This document shows positions 51,449 through 61,291 of a stretch of 64,000 nucleotides of DNA, in pieces; the stretch's first letter is position 1, and every line of letters starts with the position of its first letter. A program made the position numbers and the translations under genes. Origin of the DNA: Mucinivorans hirudinis (GTDB lineage Bacteria > Bacteroidota > Bacteroidia > Bacteroidales > Rikenellaceae); assembly GCA_000723505.1 (NCBI GenBank), contig HG934468.1, forward strand, positions 2,698,798-2,762,797, read 5' to 3'. The notes below the pieces were generated by a model. It ran no database searches. It was given only the letters and a program-made list of their open reading frames with translations, and had not been told where the DNA came from.

Positions 51449-52203
51449 TGGAAAAGAGCATAGAAATAGGAGACTTGAACGTCTATATTGATAAAAATCA
51501 TATACTTAAAAACGTTAATCTCACAATTCCCAATCGGAAAATTACCTGTATTATAGGACCTTCAGGTTGCGGAAAGTCCACGCTTTTGAAGAGTTTTAAC
51601 CGATTATTGGAGAACACGGAGAATGTAAAAATAACGGGACGTGTGTTGGTTGATGGTGAAAATATTTACGCACCTCACTCCGAAATTACCCATATCCGCC
51701 GCAAAATGGGGCTGCTCTCGCAACGCCCCTGCCCATTACCAATGTCCATTTTTGATAACATAACTTTCGGTTGCCGCATCCACGGAATACGTAACCGTAA
51801 GAAGCTCAAAACAATAGTTGAGCACTATCTGCGCGAGGTGGGTCTGTGGGACGAGGTCAAAGAGCGGCTCAACACCCCCGCCTCACGAATGTCTGTTGGG
51901 CAGCAGCAACGTCTCTGCCTGGCTCGCGGATTGGCTGTGGAGCCCGATTTTATATTGGCAGATGAGGCAACCTCTGCACTTGACCCTATTTCGAGTGGGA
52001 TTATTGAAAATCTTTTTGTAAAATTGCGGTCGGAATATGGCATCATAATGGTGACGCATACGCTTCGTCAAGCACGACGAATTGCGGATTACGTAGTATT
52101 TATGTATATGGGAGAAGTTATAGAGGCAGCCGATGCGGCAGAGTTTTTTGATAACCCCAAACACGAACTGACAAAGAAATATTTAACAGGAGCATTTTCG
52201 TAA
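51445..52203 (+). CDS. pstB: Phosphate ABC transporter ATPase
   Basis: A 252-residue ATPase: Walker A GPSGCGKST (about residues 36-44), Q-loop RRKMGLLSQRP, signature SVGQQQRLCLARG and Walker B FILADEATSALDP. Opens IEIGDLNVYIDKNHILKNVNL as expected for PstB. cysD starts one base after its stop, so the sulfate genes may be co-transcribed. No phoU follows. Confidence 0.93.
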   Translation: MMEKSIEIGDLNVYIDKNHILKNVNLTIPNRKITCIIGPSGCGKSTLLKSFNRLLENTENVKITGRVLVDGENIYAPHSEITHIRRKMGLLSQRPCPLPMSIFDNITFGCRIHGIRNRKKLKTIVEHYLREVGLWDEVKERLNTPASRMSVGQQQRLCLARGLAVEPDFILADEATSALDPISSGIIENLFVKLRSEYGIIMVTHTLRQARRIADYVVFMYMGEVIEAADAAEFFDNPKHELTKKYLTGAFS

Positions 52204-52204
52204 T

Positions 52205-53104
52205 ATGTACAATTTAACACACTTAAAGGAGCTTGAGGCGGAGTCCATTTATGTTCTGCGCGAGGTGGCGGCACAGTTCTCTAAACCGGTGCTGCTGTTC
52301 TCGGGCGGCAAGGACTCAATTGTGATGACCCACCTTGCCTATAAGGCTTTTTATCCCGCAAAAATTCCATTTCCACTACTCCATATTGACACTGGGCACA
52401 ATTTTATTGAGACTATTCAATATCGTGATGAGCTCGTGGAGCGGTTGGGAGCAACCCTGATTGTGGGCTCTGTGCAAGAGTCTATTGATTCAGGGCGCGT
52501 TATGGAGGAGACAGGTTATAACGCGTCGCGTAACAAGTTGCAAACCACCACGCTGCTGGACACTCTTGAAAGGCATAAGTTTGATGCGGCAATGGGTGGG
52601 GCGCGCCGCGACGAGGAGAAAGCGCGTGCCAAGGAGCGATTTTTCTCTCACCGCGATGAGTTCGGGCAGTGGGACCCAAAGAACCAACGCCCCGAGCTTT
52701 GGAATATCTTTAACGGAATGAAGCACCTTGGCGAACATTTCAGAGTCTTTCCAATATCGAACTGGACGGAGATGGATGTTTGGCAATATATTCTACTGGA
52801 AAATATACCTATGCCATCCATCTATTTTACCCACTCGCGGGAGGTCTTCTTCCGAGACGGACAGTGGTTGGCGGCGGAGTCTTGTATGAAGTTGAAGCCT
52901 ACGGAAATAGTTGAGACCAGGCGGGTCCGTTGTCGTACAATAGGTGACATAAGTTGTACGGGATTAGCACTGTCCGAAGCCAACTCGCTCAGGGAGATAA
53001 TAGACGAAATTGCCGCAACGCGTGTTACTGAAAGGGGTAGCCGCGCTGACGACAAACGCTCGGAATCGGCAATGGAAGACCGCAAAAAAGAGGGATATTT
53101 TTAA
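52205..53104 (+). CDS. cysD: Sulfate adenylyltransferase subunit 2
   Basis: A 299-residue PP-loop ATP sulfurylase subunit: VLLFSGGKDSIVMTHLAYKAF (PP motif SGGKDS), FPLLHIDTGHNF and AMGGARRDEEKARAKERFFS. TEMDVWQYILLENIPMP follows, then ETRRVRCRTIGDISCTG near the C-terminus. With CysN it makes APS from sulfate and ATP. Next come DUF4954 and cysN. Confidence 0.94.
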   Translation: MYNLTHLKELEAESIYVLREVAAQFSKPVLLFSGGKDSIVMTHLAYKAFYPAKIPFPLLHIDTGHNFIETIQYRDELVERLGATLIVGSVQESIDSGRVMEETGYNASRNKLQTTTLLDTLERHKFDAAMGGARRDEEKARAKERFFSHRDEFGQWDPKNQRPELWNIFNGMKHLGEHFRVFPISNWTEMDVWQYILLENIPMPSIYFTHSREVFFRDGQWLAAESCMKLKPTEIVETRRVRCRTIGDISCTGLALSEANSLREIIDEIAATRVTERGSRADDKRSESAMEDRKKEGYF

Positions 53105-53262
53105 TTCGGCACCAAGTAACAATAGTTCGTTAAAAGTTTTCAATTCCTTTCACCCAGCAGCGGGGCGCGGGGTGACAATACAAGGTATTACGCCCAATAT
53201 CAATGTATTAAAAACATTTTAAAGAAATATTGATTGTATAACACCCTTTTAATAGAATAGTG

Positions 53263-55239
53263 ATGGATTACAGAAAACTGACAATCGAAGAGATTCGGCA
53301 GCTCGAGCAACAAAGTTGCCTGAGTGATGATTGGGGTAAAGTGCTTGTTAAAGAGAGTTTTGCAGTTAATCATATTTTTCACACACGCTTTTCCGGTGAA
53401 ATACGTCTTGGGGTTTTCGAGAAAGTTTTTGAGTTGGAGGGCGGATTGAGAAAACATTCGGGTCTGCGCCACGTCACCCTGCATAATTGTTCGGTTGGCG
53501 ACAATACTCTGATAGAGAATGTCCCCAACCATATATCGAACTACAACATTGGCGAAGATTGTTTCATCCAGAATGTCAATCTGATAGTCGTTGACGGTGA
53601 GACCTGCTTCGGGAATGGGGTACAGGTGTCGGTGCTCAATGAAACCGGTGGGCGCGAAGTGCCCATCTTCAATAAGTTGTCGGCTCATCTTGCATATTTG
53701 ATTGCGCTCTATCGTCATCGCCCTCTGCTCATCGAAAAGTTGCAGATGCTCATAGAAAAGTATTCACGCAAGCACTCGTCATTCACGGGATCGATAGGCC
53801 GCAATGTTAAGATAATCAATACGGGCACTATTCGCAATCTCATTATTGGCGATGGCGCAATCATAGATGGTGCTTCCAGATTGGAGAATGGCACGCTAAG
53901 TTCCAATATGCAGGCTCCCATCCATATAGGGCATAATGTTATTGCCTCAGATTTTATTGTTTGCTCCGGTGCTCACATCACGGATGGAGCTGTTCTGGTG
54001 CGTACTTTTGTAGGACAGGCTTGCCATTTGGGACATCTATTTTCGGCGCACGACTCACTTTTTTTTGCCAACTGTCAAGGCGAAAACGGTGAAGCGTGCG
54101 CTATTTTTGCGGGAGCATATACAGTTTCGATGCACAAATCTAGTCTTTTGATTGCCTGTATGTTCAGCTTTCTGAATGCCGGTAGCGGCAGTAATCAAAG
54201 CAACCATATGTATAAGTTGGGTCCTATACACCAAGGTATTGTGGAGCGCGGCTCTAAGACGACCTCTGATTCCTATATTTTGTGGCCCGCCCGTATCGGT
54301 GCTTTTTCATTGGTTATGGGGCGACACGTGAATCATCCGGACACTTCGGAACTCCCATTTTCTTATTTGATTGAGAATAAGGATGAAACATACCTTGTGC
54401 CGGGTGTCAATCTGCGCAGCGTCGGTACAATTCGTGACAGTCAAAAGTGGCCAAAACGCGACAAGAGAACAGATGACGAAAAATTGGACTTCATTAATTT
54501 CAACTTACTTAGCCCCTACACGGTTTCGCGAATGATGCGCGGAGTTGAATTGTTGAAAAATTTACAAGACCTCTCCGGTGAGACCTCCGCTGAGTATGCC
54601 TACCAAAGCACCCATATCCGCAACTCGGCTCTGAAAAAAGGCATTCAATACTATAACAAGGCAATAGATAAGTTCTTTGGTAATTCACTAATATCTCATC
54701 TGCAAAAGGCTGATAATTATAGTATTGGTGCTATTCGTGCGCATTTGACAACCCAATGCGGCAAGGGGGAGGGTGAGTGGCTGGATATATCTGGACTGAT
54801 TGTCCCCAAATCAGAGATATCTCACTTGATTTCGCGTATTGAAAATGATGGTTTTGAGGATATTACCGACATTCACAAGCAGTTCGAGGAGTTGCACAAT
54901 CACTACTATGAGATGGAGTGGCAGTGGGCAGCTTCGGCGATGCAGGGATGGTATGGAGTAGACTTTAGTAAGGTTACCAAAGAGGAGTTGGTAAACATCA
55001 TAAAGCGTTGGATGGACGCAGTGGTTTCGCTTGACAGACTACTATACGAGGATGCTCACAAGGAGTTTTCTATGGTTTCTCAGGTGGGTTTCGGAGTGGA
55101 TGGCGCGCATCACAGACGCGTGTGTGATTTTGAGCAGGTGCGTGGCTCTTTCGAGCAAAATCAATTTGTGGTCAGTGTGTTGAAACATATAGAGACAAAA
55201 AGTAATTTAGGTAAAGAAATGATAAACAAATTATTATGA
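53263..55239 (+). CDS. DUF4954 family protein (left-handed beta-helix-like)
   Basis: A 658-residue protein starting MDYRKLTIEEIRQLEQQSCL (ATG 53263; a GTG one codon earlier is possible). The first ~380 residues carry hexapeptide-like repeats (GDNTLIENV, IGEDCFIQNV, IGRNVKIINTGTI, IGHNVIASDF), as in left-handed beta-helix acyl/nucleotidyl transferases. The C-terminal ~250 residues are helical. DUF4954 is common in Bacteroidales and unknown in function. It sits between cysD and cysN, overlapping cysN by four bases (ATGA), so a link to sulfate activation or sulfation is suggested. Confidence 0.85.
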   Translation: MDYRKLTIEEIRQLEQQSCLSDDWGKVLVKESFAVNHIFHTRFSGEIRLGVFEKVFELEGGLRKHSGLRHVTLHNCSVGDNTLIENVPNHISNYNIGEDCFIQNVNLIVVDGETCFGNGVQVSVLNETGGREVPIFNKLSAHLAYLIALYRHRPLLIEKLQMLIEKYSRKHSSFTGSIGRNVKIINTGTIRNLIIGDGAIIDGASRLENGTLSSNMQAPIHIGHNVIASDFIVCSGAHITDGAVLVRTFVGQACHLGHLFSAHDSLFFANCQGENGEACAIFAGAYTVSMHKSSLLIACMFSFLNAGSGSNQSNHMYKLGPIHQGIVERGSKTTSDSYILWPARIGAFSLVMGRHVNHPDTSELPFSYLIENKDETYLVPGVNLRSVGTIRDSQKWPKRDKRTDDEKLDFINFNLLSPYTVSRMMRGVELLKNLQDLSGETSAEYAYQSTHIRNSALKKGIQYYNKAIDKFFGNSLISHLQKADNYSIGAIRAHLTTQCGKGEGEWLDISGLIVPKSEISHLISRIENDGFEDITDIHKQFEELHNHYYEMEWQWAASAMQGWYGVDFSKVTKEELVNIIKRWMDAVVSLDRLLYEDAHKEFSMVSQVGFGVDGAHHRRVCDFEQVRGSFEQNQFVVSVLKHIETKSNLGKEMINKLL

Positions 55240-56498
55240 TAGGATATTTAGATATGGAACTTTTGCGTTTCACGACTGCCGGGTCGGTGGATGATGGCAA
55301 AAGTACGCTTATAGGCAGGCTGTTATACGACAGTAAGTCTATTTTTGAAGACCAAATGGAGGCTATCAAGCAGGCGTCGGTCGTTCGCGGCAACGAGGAG
55401 GTAAACCTCGCCTTGCTCACCGACGGATTACGTGCCGAGCGCGAGCAAGGCATTACCATTGACGTGGCTTACAGGTATTTCGCAACACCACGCCGCAAAT
55501 TCATCATTGCAGACACCCCGGGGCACATCCAGTATACGCGCAATATGGTTACGGGTGCTTCTACTGCGGATTTGGCAATAATCCTTGTCGATGCTCGTAA
55601 CGGTATCCTCGAACAGACCATTCGTCATAGCTATATCGCCAAGCTACTACAGATCCCCTATATAGTGGTATGTGTCAATAAGATGGATTTGGTTAATTTT
55701 AGCAGGGAGGTTTTCGATGATATTGTCGGCAAATATAATGCTTTGGCAGATAGACTTGAATTAGAGAATGTTAGTTTTATTCCAATTTCTGCAAAGTTGG
55801 GCGACAACGTTGTGGAACGGTCTGTGAATATGCCTTGGTATGTGGGTGTGCCATTGATGGAGGTTTTGGAGAGTACGCCTATCGACCACAAAATCAACTC
55901 TTCGGATGCACGCTTTCCCGTACAGTGGGTGGTGCGCCCAATTAGCGACAAGTTCCACGACTTCCGCGGATATGCCGGGAGAATGGCGGGCGGAATTTTC
56001 CGCAAAGGTGAGCAAATTATAGCATTGCCCTCGGGGCAGACTTCTAGTATAGAATCTATTAGCCTTTGTGAGGAGCAATTTGACGAGGCTTTAACGCCAC
56101 TGTCGCTGACCATAACCCTTGCGGATGATATAGATGTCAGCCGCGGCGATATGATTGTCTCCGCTGATGGCAAGCAACCATATGTGGGACAAGATATTAC
56201 GGTGATGGTTTGCTGGCTCAACCCGCGCGAAATGCGTGTTAGCGGCAAATTTTTACTGAGGCATACTACAGCCTCAGTAAAAGGCATTGTAAAATCTATT
56301 GATTATCGGGTTGATATTAACACTTTAGAGAAAATAGAAGGTGAATCATCGCTTAAAATGAACGATATAGCACAAATTACAATCCGCACCGCCAAACCTT
56401 TGGTCTGCGACAAATACGTAGATAACCGCACCACGGGTAGCGTTGTTTTCATAGATGAAACGACAAATGAAACGGTCGGTGCAGGGATGATAATTTAG
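55236..56498 (+). CDS. cysN: Sulfate adenylyltransferase subunit 1 (GTPase)
   Basis: A 420-residue EF-Tu-like GTPase. G1 is TAGSVDDGKSTLIGRLLYDS, G3 DTPGHIQYTRNM, G4 VNKMDL. GITIDVAYRYFATPRRKF (switch I region) is conserved. No C-terminal APS-kinase domain: the protein ends at about 420, so cysC is separate. Partner of CysD; overlaps DUF4954. MELLRF at 55254 is an alternative start. Confidence 0.94.
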   Translation: MIGYLDMELLRFTTAGSVDDGKSTLIGRLLYDSKSIFEDQMEAIKQASVVRGNEEVNLALLTDGLRAEREQGITIDVAYRYFATPRRKFIIADTPGHIQYTRNMVTGASTADLAIILVDARNGILEQTIRHSYIAKLLQIPYIVVCVNKMDLVNFSREVFDDIVGKYNALADRLELENVSFIPISAKLGDNVVERSVNMPWYVGVPLMEVLESTPIDHKINSSDARFPVQWVVRPISDKFHDFRGYAGRMAGGIFRKGEQIIALPSGQTSSIESISLCEEQFDEALTPLSLTITLADDIDVSRGDMIVSADGKQPYVGQDITVMVCWLNPREMRVSGKFLLRHTTASVKGIVKSIDYRVDINTLEKIEGESSLKMNDIAQITIRTAKPLVCDKYVDNRTTGSVVFIDETTNETVGAGMII

Positions 56499-56564
56499 TG
56501 CAAACACTTTTGAATGAGGTTGGTGAAAAGTTTTTAGTACTTAGATTCCCGCCTACCCTAAAAT

Positions 56565-57584
56565 ATGACTCGTTTTGCAATTATAGGAACAAATTACGTA
56601 ACCGACTGGTTTATAGCCGGTGCCATTAATGATCCGCGCTTCACTCTCACGGCTATTTACTCGCGAGTAGAGGAGACGGCACTCTCTTATGGGAATAAAT
56701 GTCGTTCGCTTTACGGCAGTAAAATAGGTGATATAGAGATTTTCACCTCTCTTGAAAAATTTGCTGCATCCGATTGTTACGATGCCGTTTACCTTGCTTC
56801 GCCCAATGTTTTCCATCGAGAGCAGGCTATTTTGCTGATGCGTCACGGCAAGCACGTTCTTTGCGAAAAACCTATGGCGACTTCGTTGAGGGAGTGCGAG
56901 TTAATGGTTGGAGCAGCACGCGAGAACGGTGTTGTTCTGATGGAGGCTGTGAAAACTACGCTACTGCCCAATTTTCTGTCAATTAAAGATAATATTCATA
57001 AAATAGGTACTATTCGCCGCTATTTTGCCCAATATTGTCAATATTCTGGAAGGTATGAAGCGTTCAAAGCGGGGATGGTTCTCAATGCCTTTAATGCGCA
57101 AATGGCGGGTGGAGCGCTCTATGATTTAGGGATTTATTGCATCTATCCAATGGTTGTACTATTCGGAGAACCAGCCAATTGGATAGGTGAGCAGATGATT
57201 CTGCACACGAGAGTTGATGGACAGGGGTCAGCTATTTTTCGTTATGACGGGTTTGATGGCATAGTGATGTTCTCTAAAATTGCCAATTCCTACTTGCCTT
57301 CTGAGATTCAGGGCGAGAACGGTTCAATAGTTATCGAACGCATAAACACTTTTGAGAGTGTAAAAATTCATTATCGCGACGGTATGGTAGAGGATATTTC
57401 TCGCGAGACAATCAGTGATAATATGTATTACGAGGCGGAAGAATTTATTTCTTTGGTAGAAAATCATTCATCTGATTCTAGTATTAACTCGCACAAAAAC
57501 ACGCTTATAGCCGCTAAAATGATGGATGAAATTCGCAATCAAAATGGTATTTATTATCCTTGTGATTTGGAGTTACGAAAATAA
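56565..57584 (+). CDS. Gfo/Idh/MocA-family oxidoreductase
   Basis: A 339-residue NAD(P)-dependent protein. N-terminal Rossmann fold: FAIIGTNYVTDWFIAGAI, DAVYLASPNVFHREQAIL and HVLCEKPMATS, with the catalytic Lys in EKP. The C-terminal domain starts near 125 with MEAVKTTLLPNF, followed by GGALYDLGIYCIYPMV. Members oxidise or reduce sugars, inositol or trans-dihydrodiols; the substrate is not defined. Stands 66 bases after cysN. Confidence 0.85.
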   Translation: MTRFAIIGTNYVTDWFIAGAINDPRFTLTAIYSRVEETALSYGNKCRSLYGSKIGDIEIFTSLEKFAASDCYDAVYLASPNVFHREQAILLMRHGKHVLCEKPMATSLRECELMVGAARENGVVLMEAVKTTLLPNFLSIKDNIHKIGTIRRYFAQYCQYSGRYEAFKAGMVLNAFNAQMAGGALYDLGIYCIYPMVVLFGEPANWIGEQMILHTRVDGQGSAIFRYDGFDGIVMFSKIANSYLPSEIQGENGSIVIERINTFESVKIHYRDGMVEDISRETISDNMYYEAEEFISLVENHSSDSSINSHKNTLIAAKMMDEIRNQNGIYYPCDLELRK

Positions 57585-57627
57585 ATTTCTAACTTAGTGG
57601 AGTAAACCAATTAACTCTAAACTAATT

Positions 57628-58170
57628 ATGAAATTCAGTAAGTTCATTGTCATCCCAGTGATGATTGCGGCTTTGGCTGCTATTGTTCAAATCGTAGACC
57701 AACTTTTGCAGGGCTGCGGCAGTTCGGCTATATTCTTGGCTGACAGCGGTTTCGGTTGGCTAACTTTCCAAGCGTGGGCAGTCTATTTCTTTGCCGGATG
57801 CACCGTAAAGGGTGGTGTTCAGGCATTTGTGGCGTATGTGCTCGGTATTGTCGGGTCGATTCTTATTATGGTCTTTGGCGGATGGCTCGCCTCGGTTGGT
57901 GTTCCCGGATTTTGGGCTGTGCCTTTTTCGCTGTTGGTGCTTGTGATTCCGGTGATTTGCCTCGAGCGTGTGAAAGTTATGATTCCGGCACTCTTCGTTG
58001 GAGCGGGTGCATTCTTTGCAATTATGACCTTCCGTCCGGCTGCGGAAAATACAACTTTTTGGAATGCGGCAGGTACAGAATTGACTTACTGCATCTTGGG
58101 TTTGATTATGGGATGGATAACGGTTACGTTGCGCGGTGCTTACGAAAAATGTGTAAATAAAGCTAAATAG
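57628..58170 (+). CDS. DUF1097 membrane protein
   Basis: A 180-residue integral membrane protein with five or six hydrophobic helices, starting MKFSKFIVIPVMIAALAAIV. Gly-rich segments, including FGWLTFQAWAVYFFAGCTVKG and VAYVLGIVGSILIMVFGGWL, match DUF1097 (YcdZ-like) proteins. Function unknown. A strong hairpin with a T run follows within 25 bases. Confidence 0.75.
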   Translation: MKFSKFIVIPVMIAALAAIVQIVDQLLQGCGSSAIFLADSGFGWLTFQAWAVYFFAGCTVKGGVQAFVAYVLGIVGSILIMVFGGWLASVGVPGFWAVPFSLLVLVIPVICLERVKVMIPALFVGAGAFFAIMTFRPAAENTTFWNAAGTELTYCILGLIMGWITVTLRGAYEKCVNKAK

Positions 58171-58193
58171 TTCGTAATAAAAATATTATCTTT

Positions 58194-58230
58194 GACCTGC
58201 CAAACTTCCTATTTGGCAGGTCAATTTTTT
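58194..58230 (+). terminator. Intrinsic terminator after DUF1097
   Basis: An 11-bp stem GACCTGCCAAA / TTTGGCAGGTC with 7-base loop, followed by AATTTTTT. It lies between the DUF1097 gene and the ATPase. The sequence TATCTTTG (58187-58194), a -7-like box, is immediately upstream, so the ATPase promoter may overlap the terminator. Confidence 0.8.
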
Positions 58231-58234
58231 AATT

Positions 58235-60973
58235 ATGAGAGGTTTAACATCAAATCAGGTAGAAGAGAGCCGCGAAAAACACGGCGACAACTCATTAACA
58301 CCACCCAAGAGAGAGTCGTTACTCAAACTTTTTTTTGAAAAATTTAGTGACCCCGTAATCAAAATCCTTTTGATTGCGGCATTTCTGTCTCTGGGTATAT
58401 CATTTGTTCATAATGAGTTTTACGAGACTATTGGCATATTTTTTGCGATTTTCTTGGCAACCGGTGTGGGATTCTGGTTCGAGGTTGATGCTAATCGTAA
58501 GTTTGACATTCTCAATAAAATAAACGACGACAACTCCGTAAAAGTTTACCGCGACGGCGCACTCACAGAAGTGGGCAAAAAAGAGTTGGTCGTTGGAGAT
58601 GTGATTATTTTAGAGACGGGCGAGGAGATTCCTGCCGACTGCCAATTAATTGAATCAGTGCAACTTTCAGCCAACGAGTCGTGCTTGACAGGCGAGCCGT
58701 CAATTCGTAAAACCCACATCAAAGAGGATTTCAAAGAGGATGCCACATATCCAAGCAATGTGTTGCTCAGAGGCACTACGATTATCGAAGGAAATGCTCT
58801 GGCAGAGGTTGTTAGAGTAGGAGATGCTACGGAGTTCGGAAAGGTTGCGCAGCAGGCGACTGCTAAAAATGAGGAGCAGACCCCGCTCACGAAGCAGTTG
58901 GAGAGGCTAGCTAAACTCATTAGTGTGGTGGGATTTACGTTAGCGGCACTCACATTTTCGGCACTCTTCGTCAAAGACATAATTTTGGGACGTCTCGGTA
59001 ATTTGGGGCAAGTAGGATTAGCGTCTGCAGTAATTTTCGGTGTTTTTATTAGTTTGGCAAAAATTTGGATACCAATAGTTTATGATGGTCTAGCCCTTGC
59101 CGGGAGAGATAAAAAGATACCCGATGCTTTCGCAAAACGTGGGTGGATGCACTGGTTCTTGCTTGGCGTTATGTCGTTCATTGCCATCGCATTTCTTGGC
59201 TTTCCCTTTGGTGTGAATATGTTCGAGGCTGAACATTGGATTTCCATTGACGAGGCAGGGCATATCCTTAGCTACTTTATGATTGCCGTCACCCTGATTG
59301 TAGTTGCCGTGCCCGAGGGTCTGCCGATGAGCGTCACCCTTTCGTTGGCACTGAGTATGCGTAAGATGCTCAAAAACAACAATCTTGTGCGCAAAATGCA
59401 CGCCTGTGAAACGATGGGCGCAACCACGGTGATTTGCACGGACAAGACGGGCACACTCACCAAAAACCAAATGTCGGTCAATGATTTTGTACTCTACGAT
59501 GATGATAAAGAGCTTTTGTACAGAGCCATATCAGTGAATACGACCGCGAATCTTGATGCTTCGAGAAAACCACTCGGCAATCCGACCGAGGGTGCCTTAC
59601 TGCTTTGGCTTGAAAATCAAAATGTCGATTATAAGGTGTTGAGGACGGCTATTAAAGAGCAGATACCCTTTTCGAGTAAGGCGAAGATGATGATTACCCG
59701 CGTGGGTGATTACATCTTTATAAAGGGTGCACCCGAATATGTTTTGGCAAAATGCGAGGTTGAAAATCGCACGCAAGTTGATGCCAAACTGCTTGATTAT
59801 CAAAATCGTGCAATGCGCACACTGGCATTTGCCTATAAAATTGGTGGCGATACTAACGATTTGAGCGGTTTGAAGTTACAGGCTATTGCGGCAATTTCCG
59901 ACCCCGTGCGCGAGGATGTGCCGGCTGCGGTGCGCGACTGCCAAAATGCGGGTATAGCTATTAAGATAGTTACGGGAGATACTCCTGCTACGGCGCGCGA
60001 AATTGGTCGACAAATCGGTCTATGGCAACCGGAGGATAGCGTAATCAACGAAATAACGGGGCTGGAGTGGGAGGCACTCACGGACGAAGAGGCTTATGAA
60101 CGTGCTTATTACCTGAAAATTATGTCCCGTGCGAGACCCACAGATAAGCAGCGTTTGGTGCAGATGTTGCAAAAGCGTGGTGAGGTGGTAGCTGTTACGG
60201 GCGATGGCACGAATGATGCGCCGGCGTTGAATTTTGCAAATGTCGGATTGTCAATGGGAACAGGCACTTCCGTGGCAAAGGAGGCGAGCGATATAACCCT
60301 GATGGACGACTCTTTTGCAAGCATAGCAACTGCCGTTATGTGGGGGCGTTCGGTCTACCTCAATATACAGCGATTTGTTCTTTTTCAACTAACAATCAAC
60401 GTTGTAGCACTCACTATAGTATTCTTCGGCTCGTTACTCGGCTTTGAACTGCCACTGACCGTTACTCAGATGCTGTGGGTCAATCTAATTATGGACACCT
60501 TTGCTGCCGGAGCTTTGGCATCTCTTCCGCCCGATAAGAAGGTTATGGCGAAGAAACCGCGAGGAGTTAATGAGTTCATTATTACCTCGAAAATGCGCGG
60601 TTCAATTCTCGCGACCGGGTTCCTCTTTGTAGCGGCATTGCTCGGAATACTATTTTGGTTTTCGCACGATGCGGAGGGCTTGACGCGCTACGACCTCTCG
60701 ATGTTCTTTACTATTTTCGTGATGCTTCAATTCTGGAACTTGTTCAATGCTAAGGCGTTCATTAGCGGGCATTCGGCATTCCACAAAATCGGAAGTTGCA
60801 GCGGTTTTCTTCTTGTTGCCCTATTGATTCTGGTGGGACAGATATTGATTGTATCGTTCGGTGGCGACGTTTTCCGAGTAACGCCTATATTGCTGATTGA
60901 TTGGGTGATAATCATTGCCGCAACCTCCGTTGTTTTACTTTGGGGCGAGGTGAAAAGAAGATTGGCTAGATAA
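58235..60973 (+). CDS. P-type Ca2+-transporting ATPase (PMCA/SERCA-like)
   Basis: A 912-residue P2-type ATPase. An actuator domain carries SCLTGEPSI (the usual TGES is TGEP here), then VAVPEGLPMSVTLSLALSMR (helix 4 PEGLP motif). The phosphorylation site is D403 in VICTDKTGTLTKNQ, and the nucleotide domain has IPFSSKAKMM and GAPEYVL. The hinge is VVAVTGDGTNDAPALN, with VNLIMDTFAAGALA in the C-terminal helices. Ca2+ export from cytoplasm is the usual role; specificity is from family resemblance. Single gene unit bounded by terminators. Confidence 0.92.
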   Translation: MRGLTSNQVEESREKHGDNSLTPPKRESLLKLFFEKFSDPVIKILLIAAFLSLGISFVHNEFYETIGIFFAIFLATGVGFWFEVDANRKFDILNKINDDNSVKVYRDGALTEVGKKELVVGDVIILETGEEIPADCQLIESVQLSANESCLTGEPSIRKTHIKEDFKEDATYPSNVLLRGTTIIEGNALAEVVRVGDATEFGKVAQQATAKNEEQTPLTKQLERLAKLISVVGFTLAALTFSALFVKDIILGRLGNLGQVGLASAVIFGVFISLAKIWIPIVYDGLALAGRDKKIPDAFAKRGWMHWFLLGVMSFIAIAFLGFPFGVNMFEAEHWISIDEAGHILSYFMIAVTLIVVAVPEGLPMSVTLSLALSMRKMLKNNNLVRKMHACETMGATTVICTDKTGTLTKNQMSVNDFVLYDDDKELLYRAISVNTTANLDASRKPLGNPTEGALLLWLENQNVDYKVLRTAIKEQIPFSSKAKMMITRVGDYIFIKGAPEYVLAKCEVENRTQVDAKLLDYQNRAMRTLAFAYKIGGDTNDLSGLKLQAIAAISDPVREDVPAAVRDCQNAGIAIKIVTGDTPATAREIGRQIGLWQPEDSVINEITGLEWEALTDEEAYERAYYLKIMSRARPTDKQRLVQMLQKRGEVVAVTGDGTNDAPALNFANVGLSMGTGTSVAKEASDITLMDDSFASIATAVMWGRSVYLNIQRFVLFQLTINVVALTIVFFGSLLGFELPLTVTQMLWVNLIMDTFAAGALASLPPDKKVMAKKPRGVNEFIITSKMRGSILATGFLFVAALLGILFWFSHDAEGLTRYDLSMFFTIFVMLQFWNLFNAKAFISGHSAFHKIGSCSGFLLVALLILVGQILIVSFGGDVFRVTPILLIDWVIIIAATSVVLLWGEVKRRLAR

Positions 60974-61144
60974 CGTTTCAGTAAACCGCTAAGGATAGAA
61001 GTAGGCTTTTCATTTCTGTGGGATATTCCTATCACCGCTTCGTAAATACTTTATTTAATAATCTATTAATCCCCATTATTAGCCCAGAGTTGCTGCGGGG
61101 AGACAGTTTCTAAAATAATTTATTGACTCCGGAGTTGTCAATAT

Positions 61145-61184
61145 AAAAAAAGCCAACCGCCTATTAATAGGAGGTTGGCTTTTT
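61145..61184. terminator. Bidirectional terminator between ATPase and tRNA-Arg
   Basis: Stem AGCCAACC (61151-61158) / GGTTGGCT (61173-61180) with inner CCTATTAATAGG palindrome, A6 before and T4 after. Serves tRNA-Arg transcription on the minus strand and the ATPase on the plus strand. Confidence 0.8.
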
Positions 61185-61185
61185 G

Positions 61186-61257
61186 TAGCCTCGGCGGGAA
61201 TCGAACCCACATCAACGGTACCGGAAACCGTCATTCTATCCTTTGAACTACGAAGCC
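61186..61257 (-). tRNA. tRNA-Arg (anticodon CCG)
   Basis: Minus strand, 72 nt. The acceptor stem GGCTTCG / CGAGGCT includes two G-U pairs, and the D stem is GTTC/GAAT. The anticodon stem ACGGT/ACCGT has loop TTCCGGT (anticodon CCG, reading CGG). The T arm is GTGGG-TTCGATT-CCCGC, discriminator A; CCA is not encoded. Standard cloverleaf, derived by hand. Confidence 0.93.
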
Positions 61258-61291
61258 GCGAAATGCGTCCGCAAAGTTAGTAAAAAATCCG

